Assembly (NCBI RefSeq): GCF_000720725.1
Contig: NZ_JOCQ01000035.1
Coordinates: 14,794-78,793 of the forward strand
Reading direction: 5' to 3'
From: Streptomyces rimosus subsp. rimosus
Lineage (GTDB): Bacteria; Actinomycetota; Actinomycetes; Streptomycetales; Streptomycetaceae
Length of the DNA stretch: 64,000 bases
In this document: one piece after another, positions 7,781 through 16,481 of the stretch
How positions within the stretch are numbered: position 1 is the first letter of the stretch
Layout: the number at the start of each line of letters is the position of its first letter
The notes under the pieces: generated by a model
Seen by the model: the letters and a program-made list of their open reading frames with translations, nothing else
Told to the model about the DNA's origin: nothing
The model's database searches: none
Program-made: the position numbers and the translations under genes

Positions 7781-9265
7781 GTGCCCAGGTCCAAAGACGT
7801 ACCGTCCGACCGGTCCATACCGTCCGGGTCCGACTTCCTCCAGCTCGACGCGGCCGACGCGCCCGCGGGCGGGCTGTCCGACTGGCTGGCGCAACGGCTG
7901 CGGCTGGCGATCGCCGACGGCCGCCTCGCGGTCGGCGACCGGCTGCCCGCCACCCGCACGCTGGCCGGGGAACTGCGGGTCTCCCGGGGCGTGGTCACCG
8001 AGGCGTACCAGCGGCTGATCGAGGACGGGCACGCGGCCGGGCGGGGCCGCGCCGGTACGGTCGTCGTCGCCGCGCCCGTCACGGCACCGGCGCCCGCCCC
8101 CGTCCGTACGCGTACGGCCGACGCGCCGCCCGGCGCGGTGTTCACCGCCGAGCCCGGCGCGGACGTCTTCGACGCAGTACGGGCGGCACCGGCCCGCATC
8201 GACCTCAGCCCCGGCACGCCCGACCTGGCCTCCTTCCCCCGTACGGCGTGGCTGCGCGCCGAGCGGCGGGTGCTCGGCACGCTCGCCGCCACCGGTCTGG
8301 GGTACGGGGACCCGCGCGGCACACCGGAGTTGCGGCGGGCCGTCGCCAAGTGGCTGGCCCGCAACCGCGGCATCGCGGCCGGACCGGACGAGGTGCTGAT
8401 CGTCAACGGCACCGCGCAGACGCTCGGCCTGCTCGCCCAAGTCCTGCGCGGCCGGGGCGTTTCCGCGGTGGCGGTCGAGGATCCCGGGTCGCTCGGGGCC
8501 CGCCAGCACCTCCGGTACTGGGGGATGCGCACGCCGCCGGTTCCGGTCGACGCGGACGGCATCCGCGTCGGCGAGCTGCGGGACAGCGGCGCGCCCGCCG
8601 TCGTGGTGACCCCGGCGCACCAGTTCCCGACCGGGGTGGTGCTCGGCGGCGGACGGCGCCGGGAGCTGATGCGCTGGGCCACCGACACGGGCGGTCTGAT
8701 CGTCGAAGACGACTACGACGCGGAGCACCGCTACGACCGGCCGCCGGTGCCCGCCCTGCGCGCGATGCTGCCCGAGCACGTCTGCTACGCCGGGAGCGTC
8801 TCGAAACTGCTGGCGCCGGCGCTGCGGACCGGGTGGGTCCTGGCGCCGCCGGAGCTGCACGGGGCGCTGGTCGACGCCAAGCGGTTCACCGACCTGGGCA
8901 GCGCCGCGCTGCCGCAGCTGGTGCTCGCGGACCTGATGGAGTCCGGCGAGCTGGAGCGGCGGCTGCGGCAGCTGCGCCGGCGCCACCGGGCGCGTCGCGA
9001 CGCGATGATCCGGGCGGTGGACACGCACCTCCCGGGCGCCGCCGTGCAGGGCGCCGCGGCGGGCCTGCACCTGACGGTCACCTTCGACGCGGGCTTCGCC
9101 GACACGGACCTGGCGGCCGCGGCGCTCGCCCACGGTGTCAAGGCGCACCCGGTGTCGTGGCATCGGCAGCGCTGCGGGCGGCCGGGGCTGGTGCTGGGCT
9201 ATGCGGCCAGCACGGTGTCCGGGATCGAGGAAGGGGTGGCGGTCATCGGGAAGGTGCTGGCGTAG
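7781..9265 (+). CDS. MocR/PdxR-family transcriptional regulator
   Basis: This is a 494-residue fusion of an N-terminal GntR-type winged helix (residues about 20-90, containing LPATRTLAGELRVSRGVVTE) and a type I aminotransferase-like domain. The PLP-site region reads GSVSKLLAPALRTGW, where the lysine should form the aldimine, and DDYDAEHRYDR precedes it. The family often controls pyridoxal phosphate or amino-acid genes. The GTG start at 7781 is close to the start of the divergent methyltransferase. No pdxST genes are nearby, so the effector is unknown. Confidence 0.88.
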   Translation: MPRSKDVPSDRSIPSGSDFLQLDAADAPAGGLSDWLAQRLRLAIADGRLAVGDRLPATRTLAGELRVSRGVVTEAYQRLIEDGHAAGRGRAGTVVVAAPVTAPAPAPVRTRTADAPPGAVFTAEPGADVFDAVRAAPARIDLSPGTPDLASFPRTAWLRAERRVLGTLAATGLGYGDPRGTPELRRAVAKWLARNRGIAAGPDEVLIVNGTAQTLGLLAQVLRGRGVSAVAVEDPGSLGARQHLRYWGMRTPPVPVDADGIRVGELRDSGAPAVVVTPAHQFPTGVVLGGGRRRELMRWATDTGGLIVEDDYDAEHRYDRPPVPALRAMLPEHVCYAGSVSKLLAPALRTGWVLAPPELHGALVDAKRFTDLGSAALPQLVLADLMESGELERRLRQLRRRHRARRDAMIRAVDTHLPGAAVQGAAAGLHLTVTFDAGFADTDLAAAALAHGVKAHPVSWHRQRCGRPGLVLGYAASTVSGIEEGVAVIGKVLA

Positions 9266-9734
9266 GGCGGGCTGTCGGGGAGCGGTCGGTACGCCGTCGG
9301 CGTACGGCAGGGCGGCGGCCGGTGCGGCGTGACCGTCCGGCGTGTCGCGCGCCGCGCATGCGCCCGTCCGACACGCCGTGCGCACCCTCGGTCGCGTATC
9401 CCTGAGATGCTGGTGCGTCGACCGGGTCACCGGCACTTTTCCGCCAGGCTTCCCCGGAGGCCGCGCACACGGGCCGCACGGGTCCGTTCCGGCCTGGCAA
9501 TCCGAGGCGGTACGGACCGGGGGCCACGGCTTCGCGAGGAGACGCGCCATCGGGCCCTCACCCGAACGTTCCCGGCCACCCGCCGACCGGCCGCGCCATG
9601 CCCTGCGGGCGCCAACTCCCCAGCGGAAGCCCGTAGTTCGAGTTACCCGCAAGGCTCATGTGCGAACCTCGCGAAGGCGCCCGATGACGGCGGGCGCCCT
9701 CCGCAAGGGAGCGTACGGGGAGAGGCGGGACGGG
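9266..9734. other. Gene-free interval between convergent genes
   Basis: I see no convincing gene in these 469 bp. The interval holds only the hairpin at 9676-9698 that probably ends the siderophore-interacting gene. All open frames here lack a ribosome site or family match. Confidence 0.5.
9676..9698 (-). terminator. Terminator of the siderophore-interacting gene
   Basis: The stem GGCGCCCG (9676-9683) / CGGGCGCC (9691-9698) has a 7-nt loop and lies about 35 bp after the minus-strand stop. The stem can be lengthened through flanking GCG/CGC pairs with mismatches. There is no clear T-run. Confidence 0.5.
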
Positions 9735-10592
9735 TCAGGAGGCGGCGGGGGCGGCCTTCTCCTGCTCGGCCTCGATCTGCTCGTTCCACACCTTCTTGGA
9801 CGCCTGCCAGCCGTCCTCGTCGTGGCCGCGGCGCCAGTATCCGGAGATGGACAGGTCCTCGCGCGGGATCTCGCGCTCGACGCGCAGCAGCTTGCGCAGC
9901 TCCTTCACGAAGCCCGCCTCGCCGTGCACGAACGCCTGCGGCCGGCCCGCCGGGAAGTCCAGCGCGCGGACCGCCTCGACCAGGAGCTCGCCCACCGGCG
10001 TGTCGCCGCGGTGCAGCCAGGTGATCTCGGCACCCGCCGGGGCTTCCAGCTTCTGCTCCTCCTCGGGGCCCGCGACCTCGATGAACGCCCGCACGGGCAC
10101 ATCCTCCGGCATCCGGGCCAGGGAGGCGGCGATGGCCGGCAGGGCGCTCTCGTCACCGGCGAGCAGGTGCCAGTCGGCCTCGGCGTCGGGGGCGTACGCG
10201 CCGCCGGGGCCCAGGAAGAGCGCCTCGTCGCCCGGGCGCGCCTGCACGGCCCACGGCCCGGCGAGGCCCGTGTCGCCGTGCACCACGAAGTCGACCGCCA
10301 TCTCGCGCGCGTCGGGGTCCCAGCTGCGCACCGTGTACGTACGCGTCCGGGGCCACTGGTCGCGCGGGAAGGCGGCGCGGATCTCCGCGATGTCCAGCGG
10401 CTTCGGGTAGTCCACGCCGGGGATCGGGAAGACCAGCTTGATGTAATGGTCGGTGTACTCGCCCGCCGAGAACTCCGCGAGGCCGTCACCGCCCAGCCAT
10501 ACCCGCACCATGTGCGGCGTGAGCTGTTCGGTGCGCAGTACCTGCGCGGAAATGAGCTTGGCCTTCTTGCGGGCCGGACGCTCTGCTGCCAC
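9735..10592 (-). CDS. Siderophore-interacting protein (flavin-dependent ferric reductase)
   Basis: The product is about 285 residues of the SIP family, which reduces ferric siderophores in the cytoplasm to free iron, using FAD and NAD(P)H. The FAD-binding motif RTYTVRSWD and the C-terminal SIP block ISGYWRRGHDEDGWQ are present. I place the start at GTG 10592 because AGGGGAG lies just before it; the in-frame GTG at 10610 has no ribosome site and would add six residues. A strong iron box lies at 10617-10635, so the gene should be repressed by the DtxR/IdeR-type protein (DmdR) when iron is plentiful. Confidence 0.9.
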   Translation of the reverse strand: MAAERPARKKAKLISAQVLRTEQLTPHMVRVWLGGDGLAEFSAGEYTDHYIKLVFPIPGVDYPKPLDIAEIRAAFPRDQWPRTRTYTVRSWDPDAREMAVDFVVHGDTGLAGPWAVQARPGDEALFLGPGGAYAPDAEADWHLLAGDESALPAIAASLARMPEDVPVRAFIEVAGPEEEQKLEAPAGAEITWLHRGDTPVGELLVEAVRALDFPAGRPQAFVHGEAGFVKELRKLLRVEREIPREDLSISGYWRRGHDEDGWQASKKVWNEQIEAEQEKAAPAAS

Positions 10593-10616
10593 GACGATCT
10601 CCCCTGCCACGGTTAA

Positions 10617-10635
10617 TTAGGTATACCTAACCTAA
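10617..10635 (-). promoter_or_regulatory. Iron box (DmdR/IdeR operator)
   Basis: TTAGGTATACCTAACCTAA matches 15 of 19 positions of the consensus TTAGGTTAGGCTAACCTAA and contains the perfect palindrome TTAGGTATACCTAA. It sits 25 bp before the chosen start of the siderophore-interacting protein, over the expected promoter. Confidence 0.85.
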
Positions 10636-10661
10636 CAGTTCGTCGGGCGGGACGTCGCGTC

Positions 10662-11600
10662 TTAAATGTCCGCCGGTCGCAGCGTGGCGAGGAGCCGCTG
10701 CAAGGAGCCGCCCAGCCCCCACTGCTCCGCGAGCGCCTCCAGCCGTTCCGGATCGGCCGGCTCACCGGGCAGCGCGGCGTCGAAGTCCGGCACCGGCACG
10801 TCGGCGGCGACCCGTACGACCTTCGGCGCCACCTCCACGTACGGACGGGACTCGGCCAGCCGCTTGCGCTGCGACGGGGTGAGCCGGGACGCCGGGTCGT
10901 CCACCGCGGCCATGATCCCGGCGAGATCACCGTACGCCGCCAGCAGCTTGGCGGCGGTCTTCTCGCCGATGCCCGGCACGCCCGGCAGGCCGTCGCTGGG
11001 GTCGCCGCGCAGCAGCGCCAGGTCCGCGTAGCCGCGCCCGTCCACGCCGTACTTCTCGCGCAGCAACGCCTCGTCGGTGATCTGGAGCGTGCCGACGCCC
11101 TTGAGCGGATACAGGACGCGGATGCCGCGCCGGTCGTCGGCCAGCTGGAACAAATCCCGGTCGCCGGTGACGATGTCCACCGGCCCGGCGGCGCGGGCGG
11201 TGAGGGTGCCGATGACGTCGTCCGCCTCGTACCCCGCCGCGCCGACCCGGGCGATGCCGATCGCGTCGAGCACCTCCTCGATCACCGGGACCTGCGGGGA
11301 GAGGGTGTCTGGCACCTCCTCCGCGTCCGGTTCCGGGGAGCCGGCCGGGGCCTCCTCGGCCACCCGGTGCGCCTTGTACGAGGGGATGAGGTCGACCCGC
11401 CACTGGGGGCGCCAGTCGAAGTCCATGCAGGCGACCAGGTCGTCCGGCTGGTGGTCCTGGACGAGCCGGGCGATGAAGTCCAGCAGCCCGCGCACCGCGT
11501 TGACCGGGGTGCCGTCCGGGGCCCGGACCGATTCCGGGACGCCGAAGTAGGCCCGGAAATAGAGCGAGGCGGTGTCGAGGAGCATCAGGCGTCGAGTCAC
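10662..11600 (-). CDS. 5'-3' exonuclease (PolA N-terminal-like, FEN fold)
   Basis: The protein is 312 residues and matches the stand-alone 5'-3' exonuclease/flap nuclease family. Metal-binding acidic motifs are visible: LLDTASLYFR, MDFDW, YEADDVIGT and VTGDRDLFQL. The helix-hairpin-helix region GLPGVPGIGEKTAAKLL follows. It should process flaps or primers in repair and replication, as a paralogue of the PolA N-domain. The GTG start at 11600 has only a weak ribosome site; ATG 11585 is an alternative that keeps all motifs. The 5' side faces the divergent transporter operon. Confidence 0.9.
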   Translation of the reverse strand: MTRRLMLLDTASLYFRAYFGVPESVRAPDGTPVNAVRGLLDFIARLVQDHQPDDLVACMDFDWRPQWRVDLIPSYKAHRVAEEAPAGSPEPDAEEVPDTLSPQVPVIEEVLDAIGIARVGAAGYEADDVIGTLTARAAGPVDIVTGDRDLFQLADDRRGIRVLYPLKGVGTLQITDEALLREKYGVDGRGYADLALLRGDPSDGLPGVPGIGEKTAAKLLAAYGDLAGIMAAVDDPASRLTPSQRKRLAESRPYVEVAPKVVRVAADVPVPDFDAALPGEPADPERLEALAEQWGLGGSLQRLLATLRPADI

Positions 11601-11730
11601 ACCCCGATGATGCCGTACCCCCGGTGACGTGCACGGCCGATGCCACGGGGCCGGGCTGGGCAGGGAATGTGAACTGGGTCACTGTTGCGTTTGTCATATC
11701 GGAAAGGGGGCAGGCGCGCGGCCGGAGCGG

Positions 11731-11816
11731 AGCCGGTGGAAATTCAACATTTCCACCGGTTAAGGCGGGCCCGACCCGTACCGCACCACGACCTGCCCGC
11801 GGGGGAGGCGGGTCGT
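11731..11816 (+). promoter_or_regulatory. Two hairpins in the leader of the betaine transporter operon
   Basis: A perfect 10-bp stem, CCGGTGGAAA (11733-11742) / TTTCCACCGG (11750-11759), extends to 12 bp with one G-T pair. A second stem, ACGACCTGCC (11788-11797) / GGCGGGTCGT (11807-11816), follows. Both lie within 110 bp of the ATPase start. They could be an operator dyad or RNA leader elements; I recognise no known riboswitch. Confidence 0.45.
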
Positions 11817-11840
11817 TCTCAATCGAATCGAGAGGTGTAT

Positions 11841-13052
11841 GTGGCCAGGCTGCAAGCCGAGCACGTGTACAAGGTGTTCGGGAGACGACCCGAGGACGCC
11901 GTACGACGGCTCGAAGACGGAGCGAGCCGCGAGGAGCTGCGGGCCGACGGTACGACCGCCGCGGTGATCGACGCGTCCTTCTCCGTGGACGAGGGCCAGA
12001 TCTTCGTCGTCATGGGTCTGTCCGGATCCGGCAAGTCCACGCTCCTGCGGACCCTGAACGGGCTGCTGGAGCCGACCGCCGGAAGCGTGCGGTTCGACGG
12101 CCAGGACCTGACCTCGCTCAGCGACAAGGAACTGCGCAAGGTCCGCTCCGAGAAGATCTCGATGGTCTTCCAGCACTTCGCGCTCTTCCCGCACCGCAGC
12201 GTGCTGGAGAACGCCGCGTACGGTTTGGAGGTCCAGGGCGTACCGCGCGCCGAACGCGAGAAGCGCGCCACCGAAGCACTGCACCTCGCGGGCCTCAAGG
12301 GCTGGGAGAAGTCCTGGCCCGACGAGCTGTCCGGCGGCATGCAGCAGCGGGTGGGCCTGGCCCGCGCGCTGGCCACCGACGCCGACCTGCTGCTGATGGA
12401 CGAGTCCTTCAGCGCGCTGGATCCGCTGATCCGCCGCGACATGCAGGACCAGCTCCTGGAGCTGCAGAAGACGCTCAAGAAGACCATTGTCTTCATCACC
12501 CACGACCTGAACGAGGCCATGCGCCTCGGCGACCGGATCGCCGTCATGCGCGACGGCCGCATCGTGCAGATCGGCAGCGCCGAGGACATCCTCCTCACCC
12601 CTGCCAACGACTACGTCGCGTCCTTCATCCAGGACGTCGACCGCTCCCGGGTGCTCACCGCGGGCGCCATCATGGTCGACGCGGACGAGGTGCTGGGCGG
12701 TACGGCGGAGGACGGTACGGAGCTGCGTACGGCGGCCGACCTGCTGGCCGCCGCGCCTGCCACGGTCCACCGCGACACCCCCGTCGCGGAGCTGTTCGGC
12801 CCGTGCTCGGCCGGGACCGTGCCGGTCGCGGTGACCGGCGCGGACGGCGAACTGGTCGGCGCGGTACCCGTACAGCGGCTGCTGTCCGTGCTCGGCGACG
12901 GCGGGCAGCCCGTCGGGAACCAGGAGCCGAAGGCGGCCGATACGGCGGCCCCGGCGAAAGCGGCCGTCCGGGACTCCGGCGGTGATACCGGGGACGCACC
13001 GGTGGGCGAAGCGGGCGGCAAGCCCGAGGGCAAGGTGACCGCCGGTGCCTAG
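11841..13052 (+). CDS. Glycine betaine/proline-type ABC transporter ATPase
   Basis: The product is about 403 residues of the ProV/OpuAA family, which powers uptake of osmoprotectants. Walker A is GLSGSGKST, the signature LSGGMQQRVGLARAL and Walker B LLLMDESFSALDP. The C-terminal region after residue 265 is a reduced regulatory segment followed by an Ala/Pro/Gly-rich tail instead of two full CBS domains. GTG 11841 is chosen because it has GAGAGG in front and begins at the conserved ARLQAEHVYKVFG. Its stop overlaps the permease start by 8 bp, so the two are translationally coupled. Confidence 0.9.
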   Translation: MARLQAEHVYKVFGRRPEDAVRRLEDGASREELRADGTTAAVIDASFSVDEGQIFVVMGLSGSGKSTLLRTLNGLLEPTAGSVRFDGQDLTSLSDKELRKVRSEKISMVFQHFALFPHRSVLENAAYGLEVQGVPRAEREKRATEALHLAGLKGWEKSWPDELSGGMQQRVGLARALATDADLLLMDESFSALDPLIRRDMQDQLLELQKTLKKTIVFITHDLNEAMRLGDRIAVMRDGRIVQIGSAEDILLTPANDYVASFIQDVDRSRVLTAGAIMVDADEVLGGTAEDGTELRTAADLLAAAPATVHRDTPVAELFGPCSAGTVPVAVTGADGELVGAVPVQRLLSVLGDGGQPVGNQEPKAADTAAPAKAAVRDSGGDTGDAPVGEAGGKPEGKVTAGA

Positions 13053-15642
13053 GATCGACGTCGGCTCCTGGGCCGACACCTGCGTCGAGTGGCTGCGCCA
13101 CCACCTCACCTGGCTGTTCGACTTCGTCTCGCATGTCCTGACGGACATGTACAACGGCATTGAGACGGTCCTGACGGCCCCGCACCCGTTCCTGCTGATG
13201 GGCATCTTCGCGGTGCTCGCCTGGTGGCTGCGCGGCCTGCCGGCCGCCGTCCTGACCTTCGCGGGCTTCGCGCTGATCGACTCGATCCAGCAGTGGGAAG
13301 CCACCATGCAGTCCCTGGCGCTGGTGCTGGTCGCCTGCATCATCACCGTCGTCGTGGCGGTCCCGCTCGGCATCTGGGCGGCCCGCAACCGCGCCGTCGG
13401 CGGCGCGCTGCGCCCGGTCCTGGACCTGATGCAGACGATGCCCGCGATGGTCTACCTGATCCCCGGCATCCTCTTCTTCGGCATCGGCGTGATGCCCGGC
13501 ATGGTGGCGACGATCATCTTCTCGATGCCGCCCGCCGTCCGCATGACCGAGCTGGGCATCCGCCAGGTCGACGGCGAACTGGTCGAGGCGGCCGAGGCGT
13601 TCGGCACCCACCCGCGCCGCACCCTGTTCCGGGTGCAGCTGCCGCTGGCGCTGCCCACGATCATGGCCGGTATCAACCAGGTCATCATGCTGGCGCTGTC
13701 CATGGTCGTCATCGCCGGCATGGTCGGCGCCGAGGGCCTGGGCTCCTCGGTCTACAACGCGGTCAGCTCGGTGAACGTCGCCCTCGGCTTCGAGGCCGGC
13801 CTCGCCGTCGTCATCCTCGCCATGTACCTGGACCGGATGACCGGCGCCCTCAACGAGCGGGTCTCGCCGCTGGGCCGCCGCGCGCTGGCCAAGGCGCAGG
13901 CCGCGCTGGGCGGCCTGAAGTTCCTGTACTGGAAGCCCGCCACCTCCGTCGCGATGGCCGGCGCGGTCGTGCTCGCGCTGGTCGCGGGCGGCCTGAATGT
14001 CTTCGGCAAGGACGGCGCGAAGACCGACGGCGGCGGCCGGCCGATCACGCTCGGGTACGTCAACTGGGACGAGGGCAAGGCCACCACGTACCTGTGGAAG
14101 GAGATCCTCGAACAGCGCGGCTTCAAGCCGAAGGCCCAGGCCCTGGAGGCCGGTGCGCTGTTCACCGGGCAGGCCCGCGGCGACGTGGACGTGCAGACCA
14201 ACGCCTGGCTGCCCACCACGCACGCCGAGTACTACAAGAAGTACAAGGACAAGCTCGAAGACCTGGGCGCCTGGTACGACAAGACCTCGCTGGAGATCGC
14301 GGTCCCGTCGTACATGAAGGACGTCAAGACCCTCGACGACCTCAAGGGCCGGGCGGGCGAGTTCGGCGGCAAGATCACCGGCATCGAGCCGGGCGCCGGC
14401 GAGATGAAGATCCTCAAGGACAAGGTGCTCAAGGACTACGGCCTGGAGGGCGAATACAAGGTCGCCGAGTCCAGCACCGCGTCCATGCTCACCGAGCTGG
14501 ACCGCGCGTACGCGGCGAAGAAGCCGATCGCCGTCACGCTGTGGTCGCCGCACTGGGCGTACGACAAGTACGACCTGACCAAGCTGGCGGACCCCAAGGG
14601 CTCCTTCGGCTCGGGCGACGGCCTGCACCTGCTCGGCCGCAAGGGCTTCTCGAAGGACGAGCCCCAGGTCGCCAAGTGGATGAAGAACTTCCACCTGGAC
14701 GAGAAGCAGCTCACCAGCCTGGAGAACGACGTCAAGAGCGCGGGCGAGGGCCACGAGCAGGACGGCGTGCGCACCTGGCTGAAGAAGAACCCGGGCCTGG
14801 TCGACAAGTTCGCCCCGTCGGCGAACGTCACGTACGCCAAGGGCAAGGACGCGGGCGCCGCGCCGAACATCGGCTACCCGGCGTGGGACGAGGGCATTGC
14901 CACCACGTACCTGTGGAAGAACGTCCTGGAGAAGCGCGGCTACAAGCCGAACATCCGCAACCTGGACGTCGGCCCGATGTGGACCGGCCTGTCCAGCGGG
15001 CAGATCGACGTGGAGTTCGACGGCTGGCTGCCGGTCGCGCAGAAGCAGTACTGGGACCAGTACAAGGACGACCTCGTGGACGTGGGTGCGTGGTACGACA
15101 AGACCTCGCTGGAGATCGCGGTCCCGTCCTACGTCAAGGGCGTCAAGACGCTGGACGACCTGCGCGAGCACCAGGACGAGTTCAAGGGCAAGATCATCGG
15201 CATCGAGCCGGGCACCGGTGAGATGAAGCGGCTGAAGGACACCGTCGCGCCCGCGTACGGCCTGGAGGACTTCCAGGTCACCGAGGCCGGCACCAGCTCC
15301 ATGCTGGCCGAGCTGGACCGGGCCTACGCCAAGAAGGAGCCGATCGCGGTCGTGCTCTGGTCGCCGCACTGGGCGTACAGCAAGTACGACCTGACCAAGC
15401 TCGCCGACCCGAAGCACACCTGGGGCGACAACAACCAGATCAAGTCGCTCGGCCACAAGAGCTTCCCGGAGAAGTTCCCGGAGTTCAACGGCTGGCTGAA
15501 GAACTGGAAGATGACGCCCGACGAGCTGGGCAGCCTGGAGAAGGACATCCAGGACGCCGGCAAGGGCCACGAGAACGACGGCGTCGAGAAGTGGATCGCC
15601 GACCACCCGGGCATCGTGGACAAGATGGCGCCGGTGAAGTGA
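13045..15642 (+). CDS. Betaine-type ABC permease fused to two substrate-binding domains
   Basis: This is an 865-residue fusion. Residues 1-310 are a ProW-like permease with several membrane helices and the EAA-type loop VEAAEAFGTHPRRTLFRVQ. After the last helix come two OpuAC-type binding domains, about residues 330-590 and 610-865, placed outside the membrane. Both begin with GY-x-x-WDEG-x-ATTYLWK and share GAWYDKTSLEIAVPSY, SML-x-ELDRAYA and LWSPHWAY. It should import glycine betaine or a related quaternary amine with the ATPase encoded just upstream. Fusions of this type occur in Streptomyces; the tandem receptor may raise local substrate capture. Confidence 0.9.
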   Translation: MPRIDVGSWADTCVEWLRHHLTWLFDFVSHVLTDMYNGIETVLTAPHPFLLMGIFAVLAWWLRGLPAAVLTFAGFALIDSIQQWEATMQSLALVLVACIITVVVAVPLGIWAARNRAVGGALRPVLDLMQTMPAMVYLIPGILFFGIGVMPGMVATIIFSMPPAVRMTELGIRQVDGELVEAAEAFGTHPRRTLFRVQLPLALPTIMAGINQVIMLALSMVVIAGMVGAEGLGSSVYNAVSSVNVALGFEAGLAVVILAMYLDRMTGALNERVSPLGRRALAKAQAALGGLKFLYWKPATSVAMAGAVVLALVAGGLNVFGKDGAKTDGGGRPITLGYVNWDEGKATTYLWKEILEQRGFKPKAQALEAGALFTGQARGDVDVQTNAWLPTTHAEYYKKYKDKLEDLGAWYDKTSLEIAVPSYMKDVKTLDDLKGRAGEFGGKITGIEPGAGEMKILKDKVLKDYGLEGEYKVAESSTASMLTELDRAYAAKKPIAVTLWSPHWAYDKYDLTKLADPKGSFGSGDGLHLLGRKGFSKDEPQVAKWMKNFHLDEKQLTSLENDVKSAGEGHEQDGVRTWLKKNPGLVDKFAPSANVTYAKGKDAGAAPNIGYPAWDEGIATTYLWKNVLEKRGYKPNIRNLDVGPMWTGLSSGQIDVEFDGWLPVAQKQYWDQYKDDLVDVGAWYDKTSLEIAVPSYVKGVKTLDDLREHQDEFKGKIIGIEPGTGEMKRLKDTVAPAYGLEDFQVTEAGTSSMLAELDRAYAKKEPIAVVLWSPHWAYSKYDLTKLADPKHTWGDNNQIKSLGHKSFPEKFPEFNGWLKNWKMTPDELGSLEKDIQDAGKGHENDGVEKWIADHPGIVDKMAPVK

Positions 15643-15662
15643 GGCGCTGAACGCACCGCATG

Positions 15663-15697
15663 GGCCCCGCCCCTGGCTGTACGGCCGGGGCGGGGCC
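15663..15697 (+). terminator. Terminator of the betaine transporter operon
   Basis: The perfect 11-bp stem GGCCCCGCCCC (15663-15673) / GGGGCGGGGCC (15687-15697) is followed by TTC. It lies 20 bp after the permease stop. Confidence 0.7.
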
Positions 15698-15737
15698 TTC
15701 GTGCGTGCGGGGCGCCTCGGCCGCGTACCGTGGGGTG

Positions 15738-16481
15738 ATGACGACCGGTCAGCGCCGCACCCCACGCGTGGTCTCCCTCGTGCCCTCGCTCACCGAGGCC
15801 GTGGCCGCCACCGCGCCCGAACTGCTCGTCGGTGCCACCGACTGGTGCAGTCACCCCGCCGGGCTGGACGTGCCGCGCCTGGGCGGCACCAAGAACCCGG
15901 ACACCGCCCGGATCGCCGCCCTCGCGCCCGATCTCGTGCTGGCCAACGAGGAGGAGAACCGGGCGCCGGACCTCGGGGCGCTGCGGGCGGCCGGGCTGGA
16001 CGTGCTGGTCACCGAGATCCGCGACCTCGATCAGGCGCTGCGCGAACTGGACCGGGTGCTGGTGCGCGGCTGCGGACTGCCCCGGCCCGGCTGGCTGGAC
16101 GACGCGGCGGACGCCTGGCGGGACGTACGGGCCGGAGCGGCGGAGCCGCGGGGCGCCGTGGTGCCGATCTGGCGGCGGCCGTGGATGGTGCTGGGCCGCG
16201 ACACCTTCGCGGGCGACCTGCTCGCGCGGCTGGGCGTGGCGAACCTGTACGCGGGCCACGCCGACCGGTATCCGCGCATACCGGTCGAGGAGCTGAACGC
16301 CCGCGGCGCCGACCTGGTCGTGCTGCCGGACGAGCCGTACCGCTTCACGGCGGACGACGGCCCCGAGGCATTCCCGGGGCTGCCCGCCGCCCTGGTCAGC
16401 GGGCGCCACCTGACCTGGTACGGGCCGTCGCTGGTGGAGGCGGCCGGGGTGCTCAGGGCCGCGCTGGAGCAGGCACGCTGA
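15738..16481 (+). CDS. Helical-backbone metal receptor / BtuF-like protein without signal peptide
   Basis: This is a 247-residue protein of the BtuF/FhuD-type receptor fold, starting RVVSLVPSLTEAVAATAP and containing LGGTKNPDTARIAALAPDLVLA. No signal peptide or lipobox is present, so it appears cytoplasmic, unlike periplasmic or lipoprotein receptors, and no transporter gene is adjacent. A cobalamin or other corrinoid ligand is possible but not shown. ATG 15738 directly follows a likely promoter and may be leaderless. Its end overlaps the convergent transporter gene by 29 bp. Confidence 0.7.
   Translation: MTTGQRRTPRVVSLVPSLTEAVAATAPELLVGATDWCSHPAGLDVPRLGGTKNPDTARIAALAPDLVLANEEENRAPDLGALRAAGLDVLVTEIRDLDQALRELDRVLVRGCGLPRPGWLDDAADAWRDVRAGAAEPRGAVVPIWRRPWMVLGRDTFAGDLLARLGVANLYAGHADRYPRIPVEELNARGADLVVLPDEPYRFTADDGPEAFPGLPAALVSGRHLTWYGPSLVEAAGVLRAALEQAR

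Noticed and set aside
9266..9734. Possible gene or RNA in the gap before the siderophore-interacting gene
   Set aside because: Only a terminator-like hairpin is visible; open frames there are not supported.
12670..15765. A 1031-codon minus-strand open frame across the betaine transporter
   Set aside because: It is antisense to a clear transporter operon, and is open only because of high GC at third positions.
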